Origin: Streptococcus sanguinis
Lineage (GTDB): Bacteria; Bacillota; Bacilli; Lactobacillales; Streptococcaceae
Length of the DNA stretch: 64,000 nucleotides
Direction of reading: 5' to 3'
NCBI RefSeq assembly: GCF_900635155.1
Contig: NZ_LR134002.1
Coordinates: 62,001 to 126,000 of the forward strand
The translations under genes were made by a program, and so were the position numbers. The notes under the pieces are model-generated. The model was not told the origin of the DNA. It was given only the letters and a program-made list of their open reading frames with translations, and searched no databases. Shown piece after piece: positions 16,125 to 25,691 of this stretch. Positions within the stretch are counted from its first letter, which is position 1; the number at the start of each line of letters is the position of its first letter.

Positions 16125-17261
16125 ATGACAACCTTAACACTAAATAAACTATATAAAAAATATCCTAATAGTGATTTTTACTCTGTTGAAAATTTTGATT
16201 TGGATATTAAGGATAAGGAGTTTATCGTTTTTGTAGGACCTTCCGGTTGCGGGAAATCAACAACCTTGCGGATGATTGCAGGCCTTGAGGATATCACAGA
16301 AGGGGAGCTCTATATTGATCAAAACCTTGTCAATGACATTGCTCCTAAAGATCGGGATATCGCCATGGTTTTCCAAAATTATGCTCTTTATCCTCACATG
16401 ACTGTTTATGACAATATGGCATTCGGACTCAAGCTTCGCAAGTATGACAAGGCTGATATTGACAAAAGAGTTCAGGAAGCTGCGGAAATCCTTGGGCTGA
16501 AAGAGCTGCTGGATCGTAAACCAGCCGACCTGTCGGGTGGTCAGCGCCAGCGTGTAGCTATGGGGCGGGCGATTGTCCGTGATGCCAAAGTTTTCCTCAT
16601 GGATGAGCCCTTGTCTAACTTGGATGCCAAACTGCGCGTGTCCATGCGGGCAGAAATCGCAAAAATTCACCGCCGTATCGGAGCGACGACTATCTATGTA
16701 ACCCACGACCAGACCGAGGCCATGACCTTGGCTGACCGCATCGTTATCATGTCAGCTACTAAGAACGAAGCAGGAACAGGTACTATCGGTCGAATCGAGC
16801 AAATCGGTACGCCGCAGGAACTTTATAACGAACCAGCCAATAAATTTGTGGCAGGTTTTATCGGCAGTCCAGCCATGAATTTCTTTGAAGTGAACTTAGA
16901 GGGCAATCAGCTTACAGATGGACAAGGGTTTGCTGTAGGACTTCCAGACGGTCAACGTAAAATCCTAGAAGAAAAAGGCTATCAAGGAAAGAAAGTGATA
17001 CTGGGCATTCGACCGGAGGATATCTCGGCTGAGTTGATAGTAGAAGATACTTTTCCAGATAGTACTGTAGATGCTGAAGTTACCGTTTCTGAGTTGCTAG
17101 GCAGCGAGTCTGTTCTCTATTGTAAGGCTGGCGTACAAGAATTTTCGGCCAAAGTGGAAGCTTCTAACTATTTGGAGCCTGGCTCTAAGATTCGCTTTAC
17201 CTTTAAGATGCCTAAGGCTCATATATTTGACTTTGATAGTCAAGAACGAATCGAAATTTAA
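16125..17261 (+). CDS. msmK: MsmK/UgpC-type sugar ABC transporter ATPase
   Basis: Nucleotide-binding subunit that powers carbohydrate ABC importers. The 378 residues contain Walker A GPSGCGKST, Q-loop VFQNYALYP, signature LSGGQRQRVAMGRA, Walker B VFLMDEPLSNLD and the switch histidine in VTHDQTEAM, followed by a regulatory domain from about residue 240 (GIRPEDI, LLGSESVLYCK). It is closely similar to MsmK, which in streptococci is usually shared by several sugar importers and encoded apart. Here it sits between nanE and the substrate-binding protein, so it is probably dedicated to, or at least co-regulated with, sialic-acid uptake. Whether another MsmK exists cannot be told from this window. 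Confidence 0.93.
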   Translation: MTTLTLNKLYKKYPNSDFYSVENFDLDIKDKEFIVFVGPSGCGKSTTLRMIAGLEDITEGELYIDQNLVNDIAPKDRDIAMVFQNYALYPHMTVYDNMAFGLKLRKYDKADIDKRVQEAAEILGLKELLDRKPADLSGGQRQRVAMGRAIVRDAKVFLMDEPLSNLDAKLRVSMRAEIAKIHRRIGATTIYVTHDQTEAMTLADRIVIMSATKNEAGTGTIGRIEQIGTPQELYNEPANKFVAGFIGSPAMNFFEVNLEGNQLTDGQGFAVGLPDGQRKILEEKGYQGKKVILGIRPEDISAELIVEDTFPDSTVDAEVTVSELLGSESVLYCKAGVQEFSAKVEASNYLEPGSKIRFTFKMPKAHIFDFDSQERIEI

Positions 17262-17277
17262 GAATTTTAAACAAAAA

Positions 17278-17291
17278 TGAAAACGCTATCT
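17278..17291 (+). promoter_or_regulatory. cre-like site before the substrate-binding protein gene
   Basis: TGAAAACGCTATCT matches the cre consensus except at the last base. It lies in the 256-base gap after the ATPase gene and could control a secondary promoter for satA. I see no clear -35/-10 pair in the gap. Confidence 0.4.
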
Positions 17292-17505
17292 ATAAAAAGA
17301 GATTTATTAAAAAGGAGTGAATTTATCGAGTTAAGATTCTAAAATAGTTATTTACTGTTCTGAAGAAGCAGTAAAACAAGAAGGGCTAACAGGTCCATGT
17401 CTATCACCAAGTCCAATTCTTGCTTGAAGCTGGAAAAACAAAGACAAATAAGTCTTTCAGTTTTTGTAAAGAAAAGGGCCATATTCAAGAGAAATTCATT
17501 TTTAA

Positions 17506-18837
<1,332 letters not shown>

Positions 18838-18846
18838 GCAAATGTG

Positions 18847-18904
18847 AAATCCTCCCCTTTTTCTGTTGACAGTTTCTAGAAGTAGAAAAAGGGGGATTTT
18901 GTTA
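18847..18904 (+). terminator. long stem-loop between satA and satB (attenuator)
   Basis: AATCCTCCCCTTTTTCT (about 18848-18864) pairs with AGAAAAAGGGGGATTTT (18884-18900) with a single bulge. It then runs into TTTTGTT. Placed inside the transporter operon it can act as a partial terminator or 3' stabiliser, giving more binding protein than permease. Confidence 0.75.
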
Positions 18905-18932
18905 GAAAATCTTGAAAGAGGGGTACCTCATT

Positions 18933-19820
18933 GTGAAAGTCAATAAAATCAGAATGAAAGAAACCCTAGTATCATACGCGTTTTTAGCTCCAATTCTGAT
19001 ATTTTTCACGGTATTTGTCTTGGCACCTATGATTATGGGTTTTGTTACTAGTTTTTTTAACTATACGATGACCTCCTTTACTTTTGTCGGATTTGATAAT
19101 TATATTCGGATGTTTAAAGATCCGGTCTTTATGAAATCGCTGATTAATACGGTCATTATCGTGATCGGCTCTGTGCCGATTGTAGTTCTCTTCTCTTTGT
19201 TTGTGGCTTCGCAGACTTATGAGATGAATGCTGTCTCTCGTTCCTTTTACCGTTTTGTATTCTTCCTGCCAGTTGTTACAGGAAGCGTAGCTGTGACGGT
19301 TGTATGGAAATGGATCTACGATCCGCTGTCTGGTATTTTGAACTTTGTTTTGAAGTCAGGCCATGTCATCAATCAAAATATTTCTTGGCTTGGCGATAAA
19401 CATTGGGCATTGCTAGCGATTATCATTATTCTCTTAACAACTTCTGTGGGTCAACCTATCATTCTCTATATCGCAGCTATGGGAAATATTGACAATTCTC
19501 TAGTTGAGGCTGCGCGAGTGGATGGTGCAACAGAAATGCAAGTCTTCTGGAAGATCAAATGGCCTAGCCTGCTTCCAACAACCCTTTACATTGCTATCAT
19601 TACTACAATTAACTCATTCCAGTGTTTTGCCTTGATTCAGCTCTTGACATCAGGCGGACCTAATTACTCAACCAGTACGCTCATGTACTATCTGTATGAA
19701 AAAGCCTTCAAGTTATCTGAATACGGCTACGCTAATACCATGGGAGTCTTTTTAGCAGTCATGATTGCCATCATCAGCTTCGCCCAATTCAAGATTCTTG
19801 GAAACGATGTAGAATACTAG
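18933..19820 (+). CDS. satB: sugar ABC transporter permease (MalF type)
   Basis: Inner permease half of the importer, 295 residues and six membrane segments, beginning with SYAFLAPILIFFTVFVLAP. The EAA loop that docks the ATPase is VEAARVDGATEMQVFWKIKWP near residue 195. I choose the GTG at 18933 because AAAGAGGGG lies about nine bases before it; the upstream in-frame TTG (18912) has no ribosome site. It pairs with the permease at 19837. Confidence 0.9.
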   Translation: MKVNKIRMKETLVSYAFLAPILIFFTVFVLAPMIMGFVTSFFNYTMTSFTFVGFDNYIRMFKDPVFMKSLINTVIIVIGSVPIVVLFSLFVASQTYEMNAVSRSFYRFVFFLPVVTGSVAVTVVWKWIYDPLSGILNFVLKSGHVINQNISWLGDKHWALLAIIIILLTTSVGQPIILYIAAMGNIDNSLVEAARVDGATEMQVFWKIKWPSLLPTTLYIAIITTINSFQCFALIQLLTSGGPNYSTSTLMYYLYEKAFKLSEYGYANTMGVFLAVMIAIISFAQFKILGNDVEY

Positions 19821-19836
19821 AGAAAGGAGAAAGAAG

Positions 19837-20667
19837 ATGCAAACTAAAAAAATGAATGTTTTTAAGGTGGTATCAGGCTTTGTTCTGGCCATACTAACCA
19901 TCCTCTTTGTCTTTCCTTTCTATTGGATTTTGACAGGAGCTTTCAAATCTCAACCAGCAACGATTGTCATTCCGCCAGAATGGTGGCCAAAAATGCCAAC
20001 AGTTGAAAACTTTCAGCAATTGATGGTGCAAAATCCAGCCATGCAATGGATGTGGAATAGTGTTTTCATTTCGCTTGCGACCATGTTTCTGGTCTGCGCC
20101 ACTTCTTCTTTGGCAGGATATGTTTTGGCCAAGAAGCGGTTCTATGGTCAACGGATTCTTTTTGCAATCTTCATTGCGGCCATGGCTTTGCCTAAGCAAG
20201 TAGTGCTGGTACCACTAGTGCGTATTGTGAATTTCATGGGAATTCACGATACCTTGGCTGCGGTAATCTTACCGTTAGTTGGCTGGCCTTTCGGAGTTTT
20301 TCTAATGAAGCAGTTCAGTGAAAACATTCCGACAGAACTTCTTGAGTCTGCTAAAATCGACGGTTGTGGCGAAATTCGGACTTTCTGGAGTGTTGCTTTC
20401 CCGATTGTCAAACCGGGCTTTGCGGCTCTAGCTATTTTTACCTTTATCAATACTTGGAACGACTACTTTATGCAGTTGGTTATGTTGACATCTAGACAGA
20501 ATCTGACAATATCTCTCGGGGTTGCGACCATGCAGGCTGAAATGGCAACCAACTATGGTCTAATTATGGCTGGAGCTGCTTTGGCTGCAGTGCCAATTGT
20601 GGCAGTCTTCCTCATCTTCCAAAAATCCTTCACACAAGGAATCACTATGGGAGCTGTTAAAGGATAG
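19837..20667 (+). CDS. satC: sugar ABC transporter permease (MalG type)
   Basis: Second permease half, 276 residues, six membrane segments starting with VSGFVLAILTILFVFPFYW and the family motif GAFKSQ. The EAA loop is LLESAKIDGCGEIRTFWSV near residue 170. GAAAGGAG precedes the ATG, 16 bases after satB. With satA, satB and the ATPase it makes a complete importer. The next gene starts four bases after its stop. Confidence 0.9.
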   Translation: MQTKKMNVFKVVSGFVLAILTILFVFPFYWILTGAFKSQPATIVIPPEWWPKMPTVENFQQLMVQNPAMQWMWNSVFISLATMFLVCATSSLAGYVLAKKRFYGQRILFAIFIAAMALPKQVVLVPLVRIVNFMGIHDTLAAVILPLVGWPFGVFLMKQFSENIPTELLESAKIDGCGEIRTFWSVAFPIVKPGFAALAIFTFINTWNDYFMQLVMLTSRQNLTISLGVATMQAEMATNYGLIMAGAALAAVPIVAVFLIFQKSFTQGITMGAVKG

Positions 20668-20671
20668 AAAT

Positions 20672-21124
20672 ATGATTTTTGATCAATTAGAGAATCTCGT
20701 TCGCTATCGAGGGATTCACAAAAATATCGATACAGCCATTGATTATCTCCTGAGTCACGATGTATCTAATCTAAACTCAGGGCGCTATGAAGTAGATGGT
20801 GATAGGGTCTTCTTCTTTTTGCAGGAAAATACTCTCAGTCAGCAGCAAGAGGAAAGCTTTGAATTTCACCAGAAATACTTGGACTTGCACTTTCTTTTGG
20901 AAGGGCATGAACTAATCCAATATGGCTGTCAGATTAGAGAAGTTCAGGAAGCCTATGATGAAGGTCGAGATATTGGTTTTGTTGTTTGCGAACAGACTTA
21001 TCCGCTCTTATTAGACGGTTTCAATTTTGCTGCTTTTTTGCCAGAAGAAGCCCACCAGCCCAATCAATTTGCTGGCAGAGAAGAGACAGTTAAAAAGTGT
21101 GTATTTAAAGTTTTGTTGGATTAA
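20672..21124 (+). CDS. nanQ: YhcH/YjgK/YiaL family protein, probable sialic-acid anomerase
   Basis: A 150-residue cytoplasmic protein of the DUF386 cupin-like family. Conserved blocks seen are SGRYEVDGDRVFFFLQEN near residue 34, EFHQKYLDLHFLLEGHE near 65 with metal-ligand histidines, and FLPEEAHQPN near 125. E. coli NanQ (YhcH) of this family opens or rotates N-acetylneuraminate anomers to supply the lyase; the nan context supports the same job here. The start at 20672 follows an AAAGGATAG ribosome site; upstream in-frame codons lie inside satC. Confidence 0.8.
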   Translation: MIFDQLENLVRYRGIHKNIDTAIDYLLSHDVSNLNSGRYEVDGDRVFFFLQENTLSQQQEESFEFHQKYLDLHFLLEGHELIQYGCQIREVQEAYDEGRDIGFVVCEQTYPLLLDGFNFAAFLPEEAHQPNQFAGREETVKKCVFKVLLD

Positions 21125-21145
21125 TATTTGAAAAGGAGGCTAGCA

Positions 21146-21796
21146 ATGGATAAAAGAGGTAGCCGATTGATAGAGACTATTTTTGATACGGATAATTTCT
21201 TTATGCAGATTTGTGAGAAAATCCTTGATTTAGCGACTGTAAACTTGCTTTTTCTGCTGACATCTCTGCCTCTTCTAACCATTGGTATTGCGAAGCTAAG
21301 CCTCTATCAAACTCTTTTTGAGATCAAAGGCGGTCGTCGTGTAAAAGTAACGGCTGTCTATATCAAGGCCTTCCGAGAAAATTGGCAGTTGGGCTTCAAA
21401 TTGGGTCTGCTGGAGCTGATGCTGTCTGCTATCAGTATTTTTGACCTCCTTCTTATCTGGGGGCAGGAGGCTCTGCCTTTTCAAATACTGAAAGTTGCCT
21501 GCTTTGCTCTTCTTATCTTTACAACAGCACTCTTTTTGTGTGTTTATCCACTGGCTGGCCGATTTGAGCAGTCTCTCATAGGTGGGTTACAGACTAGTCT
21601 AGTTTTGCTCAGTCTTAACTTTCCTTGGTTTTTCCTGATGATAGCAATTCTAGTAGCTATTTTGACAGTGCTTCTTAGTTCAGGACTTCTGCTTTTACTA
21701 GGGCTGTCGCTCCTTATTTTAATCGGTTTTGCTGGATTGGCCTTCACGCAGATTACTGTTTTAGAGAAGATTTTTGCCAAATACGAAAGGCCTTAA
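21146..21796 (+). CDS. DUF624 (YesL-like) membrane protein
   Basis: 216 residues with four to five membrane helices. LATVNLLFLLTSLPLLTIGIA near residue 30 is the DUF624 signature. Members sit beside carbohydrate ABC transporters in many firmicutes, but their role is unknown. The ATG at 21146 follows AAAAGGAGG by about seven bases; the earlier TTG at 21128 lacks a site. Part of the nan operon. Confidence 0.8.
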   Translation: MDKRGSRLIETIFDTDNFFMQICEKILDLATVNLLFLLTSLPLLTIGIAKLSLYQTLFEIKGGRRVKVTAVYIKAFRENWQLGFKLGLLELMLSAISIFDLLLIWGQEALPFQILKVACFALLIFTTALFLCVYPLAGRFEQSLIGGLQTSLVLLSLNFPWFFLMIAILVAILTVLLSSGLLLLLGLSLLILIGFAGLAFTQITVLEKIFAKYERP

Positions 21797-21830
21797 TTTA
21801 TAGAAATTCTAGATTTGGAGATAAAAGAAA

Positions 21831-22748
21831 ATGAAAAATATGACCAAATACCAAGGTGTCATTCCTGCTTTCTATGCCTGCTATGACGAGGACGGTGAAA
21901 TCAGCCCGGAGCGGACTCGCGCTTTAGTGGAATATTTCATCGCCAAGGGCGTGCAAGGTCTTTATGTCAACGGTTCCTCAGGCGAGTGTATCTATCTGAG
22001 CGTGGAAGATAGAAAACGGGTTCTAGAAGAAGTGATGAAAGTTGCTAAGGGGCGTCTGACCATCATTGCACATGTGGCTTGCAACAATACTAAAGACAGC
22101 GTGGAGCTGGCTCGTCATGCGGAAAGTTTGGGTGTCGATGCTGTTGCAGCTATTCCTCCGATTTATTTCCGTTTGCCAGAGTATTCGGTTGCCCAGTATT
22201 GGAATGACATCAGTGCGGCGGCGCCTAATACTGATTTCGTGATTTACAATATTCCTCAGCTAGCTGGTGTAGCCTTGACTCCTAGCCTTTACAAGGAAAT
22301 GCTCAAGAATGAGCGCGTGATTGGTGTGAAGAACTCTTCAATGCCAGTGCAGGATATTCAGACCTTTGTAGCTCTTGGGGGAGAAGATCATGTAGTCTTT
22401 AATGGTCCAGATGAGCAATTCTTAGGTGGCCGACTCATGGGTGCTACAGCCGGTATCGGTGGTACATACGGAGCTATGCCAGAGCTCTTCCTCAAACTCA
22501 ATCAACTGATTGCTGACAAGGAATTGGAACGGGCTAAAGAGTTGCAATATGCGATTAATGAGATTATCGGAAAATTAACCAGCGCCCAGGGCAATATGTA
22601 CGCTGTTATTAAGGGTGTTTTGGAAATTAACGAAGGCTTGATCATCGGTTCTGTCCGCTCTCCTCTGACACCAGTGAAGGAAAGCGATCGGCCAATTGTG
22701 GAAGAAGCTGCTCAGTTGATTAGACAAACCAAGGAGCAATTTTTATAA
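21831..22748 (+). CDS. nanA: N-acetylneuraminate lyase
   Basis: Class I aldolase of the DHDPS/NAL superfamily that cleaves N-acetylneuraminate to pyruvate and N-acetylmannosamine. In its 305 residues, VNGSSGECIYLS near residue 45 matches the GS(S/T)GE carboxylate-binding loop, DFVIYNIPQLAGV near 138 holds the catalytic tyrosine, and RVIGVKNSS near 165 the Schiff-base lysine. First intracellular step of the pathway; the kinase nanK follows after 33 bases. The symbol nanA is used here for the lyase; in pneumococcal literature the same name also denotes a sialidase, which is not present in this window. Confidence 0.93.
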   Translation: MKNMTKYQGVIPAFYACYDEDGEISPERTRALVEYFIAKGVQGLYVNGSSGECIYLSVEDRKRVLEEVMKVAKGRLTIIAHVACNNTKDSVELARHAESLGVDAVAAIPPIYFRLPEYSVAQYWNDISAAAPNTDFVIYNIPQLAGVALTPSLYKEMLKNERVIGVKNSSMPVQDIQTFVALGGEDHVVFNGPDEQFLGGRLMGATAGIGGTYGAMPELFLKLNQLIADKELERAKELQYAINEIIGKLTSAQGNMYAVIKGVLEINEGLIIGSVRSPLTPVKESDRPIVEEAAQLIRQTKEQFL

Positions 22749-22781
22749 GCAACAGGATAAACACTAGAGAGAAGGTGTGCT

Positions 22782-23666
22782 ATGAAACACTATGTTGCTA
22801 TTGATATTGGCGGTACCAATATCAAGTATGGCTTAATCAACGAGGCGGAAACCTTGGTGGAAGCACATGAAATGCCGACAGAGGCCCACAAAGGTGGCCC
22901 GGGAATTATGCAAAAGGTTGAAAGCATTGTTGCAAGCTATTTAGAAAAAGGACCTCTGGCTGGAATTTGTATTTCTTCGGCTGGTATGGTGGATCCAGAC
23001 AAGGGTGAAATTTTCTATGCTGGGCCGCAGATTCCTAATTACGCCGGGACCCAGTTCAAAAAAGTATTGGAAGAAAAATTTTCCTTACCTTGTGAGATTG
23101 AAAATGATGTCAACTGTGCTGGTCTGGCGGAGGCTATGTCGGGCAGTGGCAAGGGAGCGAAAATCGCCCTTTGTTTGACGATCGGTACAGGGATTGGAGG
23201 CTGTCTGGTCGTAGATGGTCAAGTTTTCCATGGCTTTAGTAACTCTGCCTGTGAAGTTGGGTACCTGCATCTACCGGACGGAGCTTTCCAAGATGTGGCG
23301 TCTACAACTGCTCTGGTCAACTATGTGGCTGAGCTACACGGAGAAGAAACAGAGCATTGGAATGGCCGGCGGATTTTCAAAGAAGCAACTGAAGGCAATA
23401 AGCTCTGTATCGAGGGCATCGATCGCATGGTTGGCTATCTGGGTCAAGGAATTGCCAATATCTGCTATGTTGTTAATCCGGAAGTTGTTATTCTAGGAGG
23501 CGGCATCATGGGACAAGAAGCTATTCTTAGACCGCGTATTCAGGCGGCTTTGCAGGACGCCTTGGTTCCAAGTATTGCTGATAAAACCAAACTAGCCTTT
23601 GCTCATCATCAAAATACTGCGGGTATGTTTGGAGCCTACTATCATTTCAAAAATAGACAAGTTTAA
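22782..23666 (+). CDS. nanK: ROK-family N-acetylmannosamine kinase
   Basis: ATP-dependent kinase giving N-acetylmannosamine-6-phosphate for NanE. The 294 residues show the phosphate-1 motif AIDIGGTNIKYG at the N-terminus, ENDVNCAGLAEAM near residue 107, LTIGTGIGGCLVVDG near 130 and NPEVVILGGGIMG near 233. The usual ROK zinc-binding CXCGXXGC motif is absent: the corresponding segment reads EVGYLHLPDGAFQDVAST. Such loss is known among firmicute ROK sugar kinases. Specificity is inferred from the operon. Confidence 0.87.
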   Translation: MKHYVAIDIGGTNIKYGLINEAETLVEAHEMPTEAHKGGPGIMQKVESIVASYLEKGPLAGICISSAGMVDPDKGEIFYAGPQIPNYAGTQFKKVLEEKFSLPCEIENDVNCAGLAEAMSGSGKGAKIALCLTIGTGIGGCLVVDGQVFHGFSNSACEVGYLHLPDGAFQDVASTTALVNYVAELHGEETEHWNGRRIFKEATEGNKLCIEGIDRMVGYLGQGIANICYVVNPEVVILGGGIMGQEAILRPRIQAALQDALVPSIADKTKLAFAHHQNTAGMFGAYYHFKNRQV

Positions 23667-23685
23667 CCTGAGATTTTTCTCAGGT
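23667..23685 (+). other. hairpin between nanK and the next small gene
   Basis: CCTGAG-ATTTTT-CTCAGG with only a weak T-rich tail; it may reduce transcription into the small gene at 23712. Confidence 0.45.
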
Positions 23686-23711
23686 TCCTTGTCTTTTAAG
23701 AGGAAAATCAA

Positions 23712-24041
23712 ATGGCAAAAAGAAGTTTCGTTCAGGAAGCCGCTCAGCTTCTAGGTTCTTTGATGGAAGATTTTCAAAAGAAGGTAATTCGGTCAAGAGA
23801 TGAAATCTGCTTTTACGAGTGCTTAGAAGAAGTTTTGAGGAGTTTGGAGAAAACCAAAGCCCTGGATAATCGTCTATTAATTGCTCTTGAAAGCTTCCAT
23901 AAAAGCGCTAGTTTTTTAATTGGTCTTAGTAGCCTCAAACTGGAGCAGACTACGTATCAAAAGTGGCGTGCCTACGATGCCTTTCATATGGAAAAAGTTC
24001 AGCCCCAATTAGAAATCTACGGGCCAATCCTTCCCTTGTGA
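23712..24041 (+). CDS. small helical protein of unknown function
   Basis: 109 residues, no signal peptide, no cysteine-rich motif, predicted mostly helical (for example LLGSLMEDFQKKVIRSRDEI and CLEEVLRSLEKTKALDNRLL). The YQKWRAYDAFHMEKVQPQL tail is distinctive. Its size and amphipathic helices recall class II bacteriocin immunity proteins, but I cannot confirm the family and no bacteriocin gene is adjacent. An AAGAGGAAAA ribosome site precedes the ATG. It ends just before the shared terminator with nanR. Confidence 0.65.
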   Translation: MAKRSFVQEAAQLLGSLMEDFQKKVIRSRDEICFYECLEEVLRSLEKTKALDNRLLIALESFHKSASFLIGLSSLKLEQTTYQKWRAYDAFHMEKVQPQLEIYGPILPL

Positions 24042-24071
24042 AAGAAAAAGGAAAAAGTTAGACCAAAAAAG

Positions 24072-24101
24072 AAAACGAGTCAGAAAATCCTGATTCGTTT
24101 T
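24072..24101. terminator. bidirectional terminator between the nan operon and nanR
   Basis: AAAACGAGTCAG (24072-24083) / CTGATTCGTTTT (24090-24101), with A-run on the left and T-run on the right, serves both converging genes. Confidence 0.8.
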
Positions 24102-24952
24102 TATCTTTTGTGGGTATTGCGACGGTAGTAGCCATTTAGTTTCTGATTCTCCCAATAGCTGTTAAAGATTCTTTCTTTCTTTTCACGGTTAATTTCAAGG
24201 AAAAAGGCATAGATAAGATCGATCATGAGAAGCATGGGGAATTGTGCTGAAATTCGCAGGATAAACTCAGGCTTGCTTTGAAGGGCAACAGGAACGACTT
24301 CAGTGAAGTCTTCTTGAATCTTTTCAGGTTGTCCTGTCACCAAGATGGTTTTTGCTCCCATATTTTTAGCGTCAATCAAGCTGTCAATGATGGACTGAGT
24401 CTGTCCGGATAGAGAAAATCCAATAACGAGGCAGTTCTTGTCCAGAATACTAGTTGTCCAAGCGAAGCCATCTTGGTCGGTTAGGGCTTCACAAACGACT
24501 CCCAGTCTCATGAAGCGCAGCTTCATATCACGTGCTACTAAGCCTGAGCTCCCTGTTCCAAAGAAATAAACTCGGTCCGCCTCTTCTATGATTTTAGCCA
24601 CTCGCTCCAGCTTTTCCTCATCTATCAGTTCTTTTGTTTGCTGGTGGATTTGATTGTAGTTGTACAAGACATGACGAGATAAGCTGCTTTGCATATTATC
24701 CGCCTCGGTTTGTGCCTTTGGTAGATCCTGTAGATATTGAAAGCTAAATTCTCGATAACCTTTAAAGCCACATTTTTTGGCGAAACGGGTCAAGGCTGCT
24801 TGAGAAATGTGCAAGGTTTGAGCGACTTGCAAAGAGGATAAATCCTCTTGAATACTATTTGGATCCAAAAAATAGTGACCAATCCTCTGTTCTAAGTCGG
24901 TCATCTTGTCAAGATGGCTCTCAATGATGGCCAAGATATTCTGCTGACTCAT
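24101..24952 (-). CDS. nanR: RpiR-family transcriptional regulator of sialic-acid genes
   Basis: 283 residues: an N-terminal helix-turn-helix of RpiR type (residues about 1-77, with LHISQAALTRFAKKCGFKGYREF) and a C-terminal SIS domain from about residue 128 (VYFFGTGSSGLVARDMKLRF, VIGFSLSGQTQSIIDSL) that binds a phosphosugar. It faces the nan operon and shares its terminator. By analogy with streptococcal NanR it probably activates or derepresses the operon in response to a pathway intermediate such as ManNAc-6-phosphate. Confidence 0.88.
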   Translation of the reverse strand: MSQQNILAIIESHLDKMTDLEQRIGHYFLDPNSIQEDLSSLQVAQTLHISQAALTRFAKKCGFKGYREFSFQYLQDLPKAQTEADNMQSSLSRHVLYNYNQIHQQTKELIDEEKLERVAKIIEEADRVYFFGTGSSGLVARDMKLRFMRLGVVCEALTDQDGFAWTTSILDKNCLVIGFSLSGQTQSIIDSLIDAKNMGAKTILVTGQPEKIQEDFTEVVPVALQSKPEFILRISAQFPMLLMIDLIYAFFLEINREKKERIFNSYWENQKLNGYYRRNTHKR

Positions 24953-25074
24953 AAAATCACTTTCTTCATGGGTTTAATGTTTATTAAAAGTTTAAGGGCT
25001 GTTCTGGCTGGAAGGTACATTTGAAGCCACTTTTACTTTTATGCCATTCTATATTTGTCTTAGAATGTGTTTAT

Positions 25075-25085
25075 ATTATAACATA
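25075..25085 (-). promoter_or_regulatory. nanR promoter (-10)
   Basis: On the minus strand TATG-T-TATAAT gives an extended -10 box (plus-strand ATTATA at 25075-25080), predicting a leader of about 115 nt for nanR. The rest of the 24953-25367 gap holds this promoter, the V-ATPase promoter and their leaders; I see no further gene. Confidence 0.5.
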
Positions 25086-25241
25086 GTTATAGATAAATAA
25101 ACCGTTTGCAAGACTGAAACTTATCAAGAGTGTACAGCTGAGACTGATTTGTAAGTATTGAAATGAATCAAATCTATATCGGCTTTTCCTATCAGTTTGA
25201 GATAGATGTTTAGCAATCTCTGACTGTTTTTCTGAAAATAT

Positions 25242-25249
25242 GTTATAAT
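25242..25249 (+). promoter_or_regulatory. V-ATPase operon promoter (-10)
   Basis: ATG-T-TATAAT (hexamer 25244-25249) is an extended -10 box with a weak CTGACT about 18 bases upstream. The leader is about 112 nt. Confidence 0.6.
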
Positions 25250-25330
25250 TTATGCAAGTACGAAGCTGTATTCCAGAAGATGACTATACCAGATGCTGGA
25301 CTGTCAGCCAGGAATGCAGATTTTAAAATC

Positions 25331-25360
25331 CGTTTTCGAAGGTTTTTGAAAACGAGGGGG
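25331..25360 (+). promoter_or_regulatory. hairpin abutting the ntpF ribosome site
   Basis: CGTTTTC (25331-25337) / GAAAACG (25348-25354) form a stem directly against the GAGGGGG ribosome site (25354-25360), seven bases before the ATG. It could tune initiation of the first V-ATPase gene or protect the leader. Confidence 0.5.
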
Positions 25361-25367
25361 TGAATAG

Positions 25368-25691
25368 ATGGCCAATGAAACACTTGAAAAAATGCAGGAA
25401 ATTGAAACTGCTGCAGAAGAAGTTTTGATGGGCTACAGGACGCAGGCTCAGGAGCTGCGACAGCAGGTGGATGAAAATCTCAGGCAGCTGGGTCTGACTT
25501 ATGACGCTGAAACGCAGAAGCTGGCAGAGGAATTAACTGCGACTTCCCAGCAACAGTTGGTGCTCCTGCAGCAAGATCTAGAGCAGACAACCCAGCAAAA
25601 TGAGGACAAGGTTGCGGCTGCGCTGACGGACAAAAAAGCAGACTTGGCGCGAGCTATTGTAGAGAAGGTGGTAGAAGCCTATGGCCATTAG
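25368..25691 (+). CDS. ntpF: V-type ATPase peripheral-stalk subunit (NtpF/subunit G-H type)
   Basis: 107 residues, almost entirely charged coiled coil (QELRQQVDENLRQL, QQDLEQTTQQNEDKV), as expected for the small stalk subunit that pairs with NtpE. First gene of the operon, in the position of ntpF in Enterococcus hirae. Sequence identity of such coiled coils is weak, so the call rests largely on size, position and composition. Its stop overlaps the ntpI start by 11 bases. Confidence 0.8.
   Translation: MANETLEKMQEIETAAEEVLMGYRTQAQELRQQVDENLRQLGLTYDAETQKLAEELTATSQQQLVLLQQDLEQTTQQNEDKVAAALTDKKADLARAIVEKVVEAYGH

Noticed and set aside
25253..25367. A riboswitch in the V-ATPase leader
   Set aside because: Only a short hairpin next to the ribosome site is evident, and no known aptamer pattern could be matched by eye.
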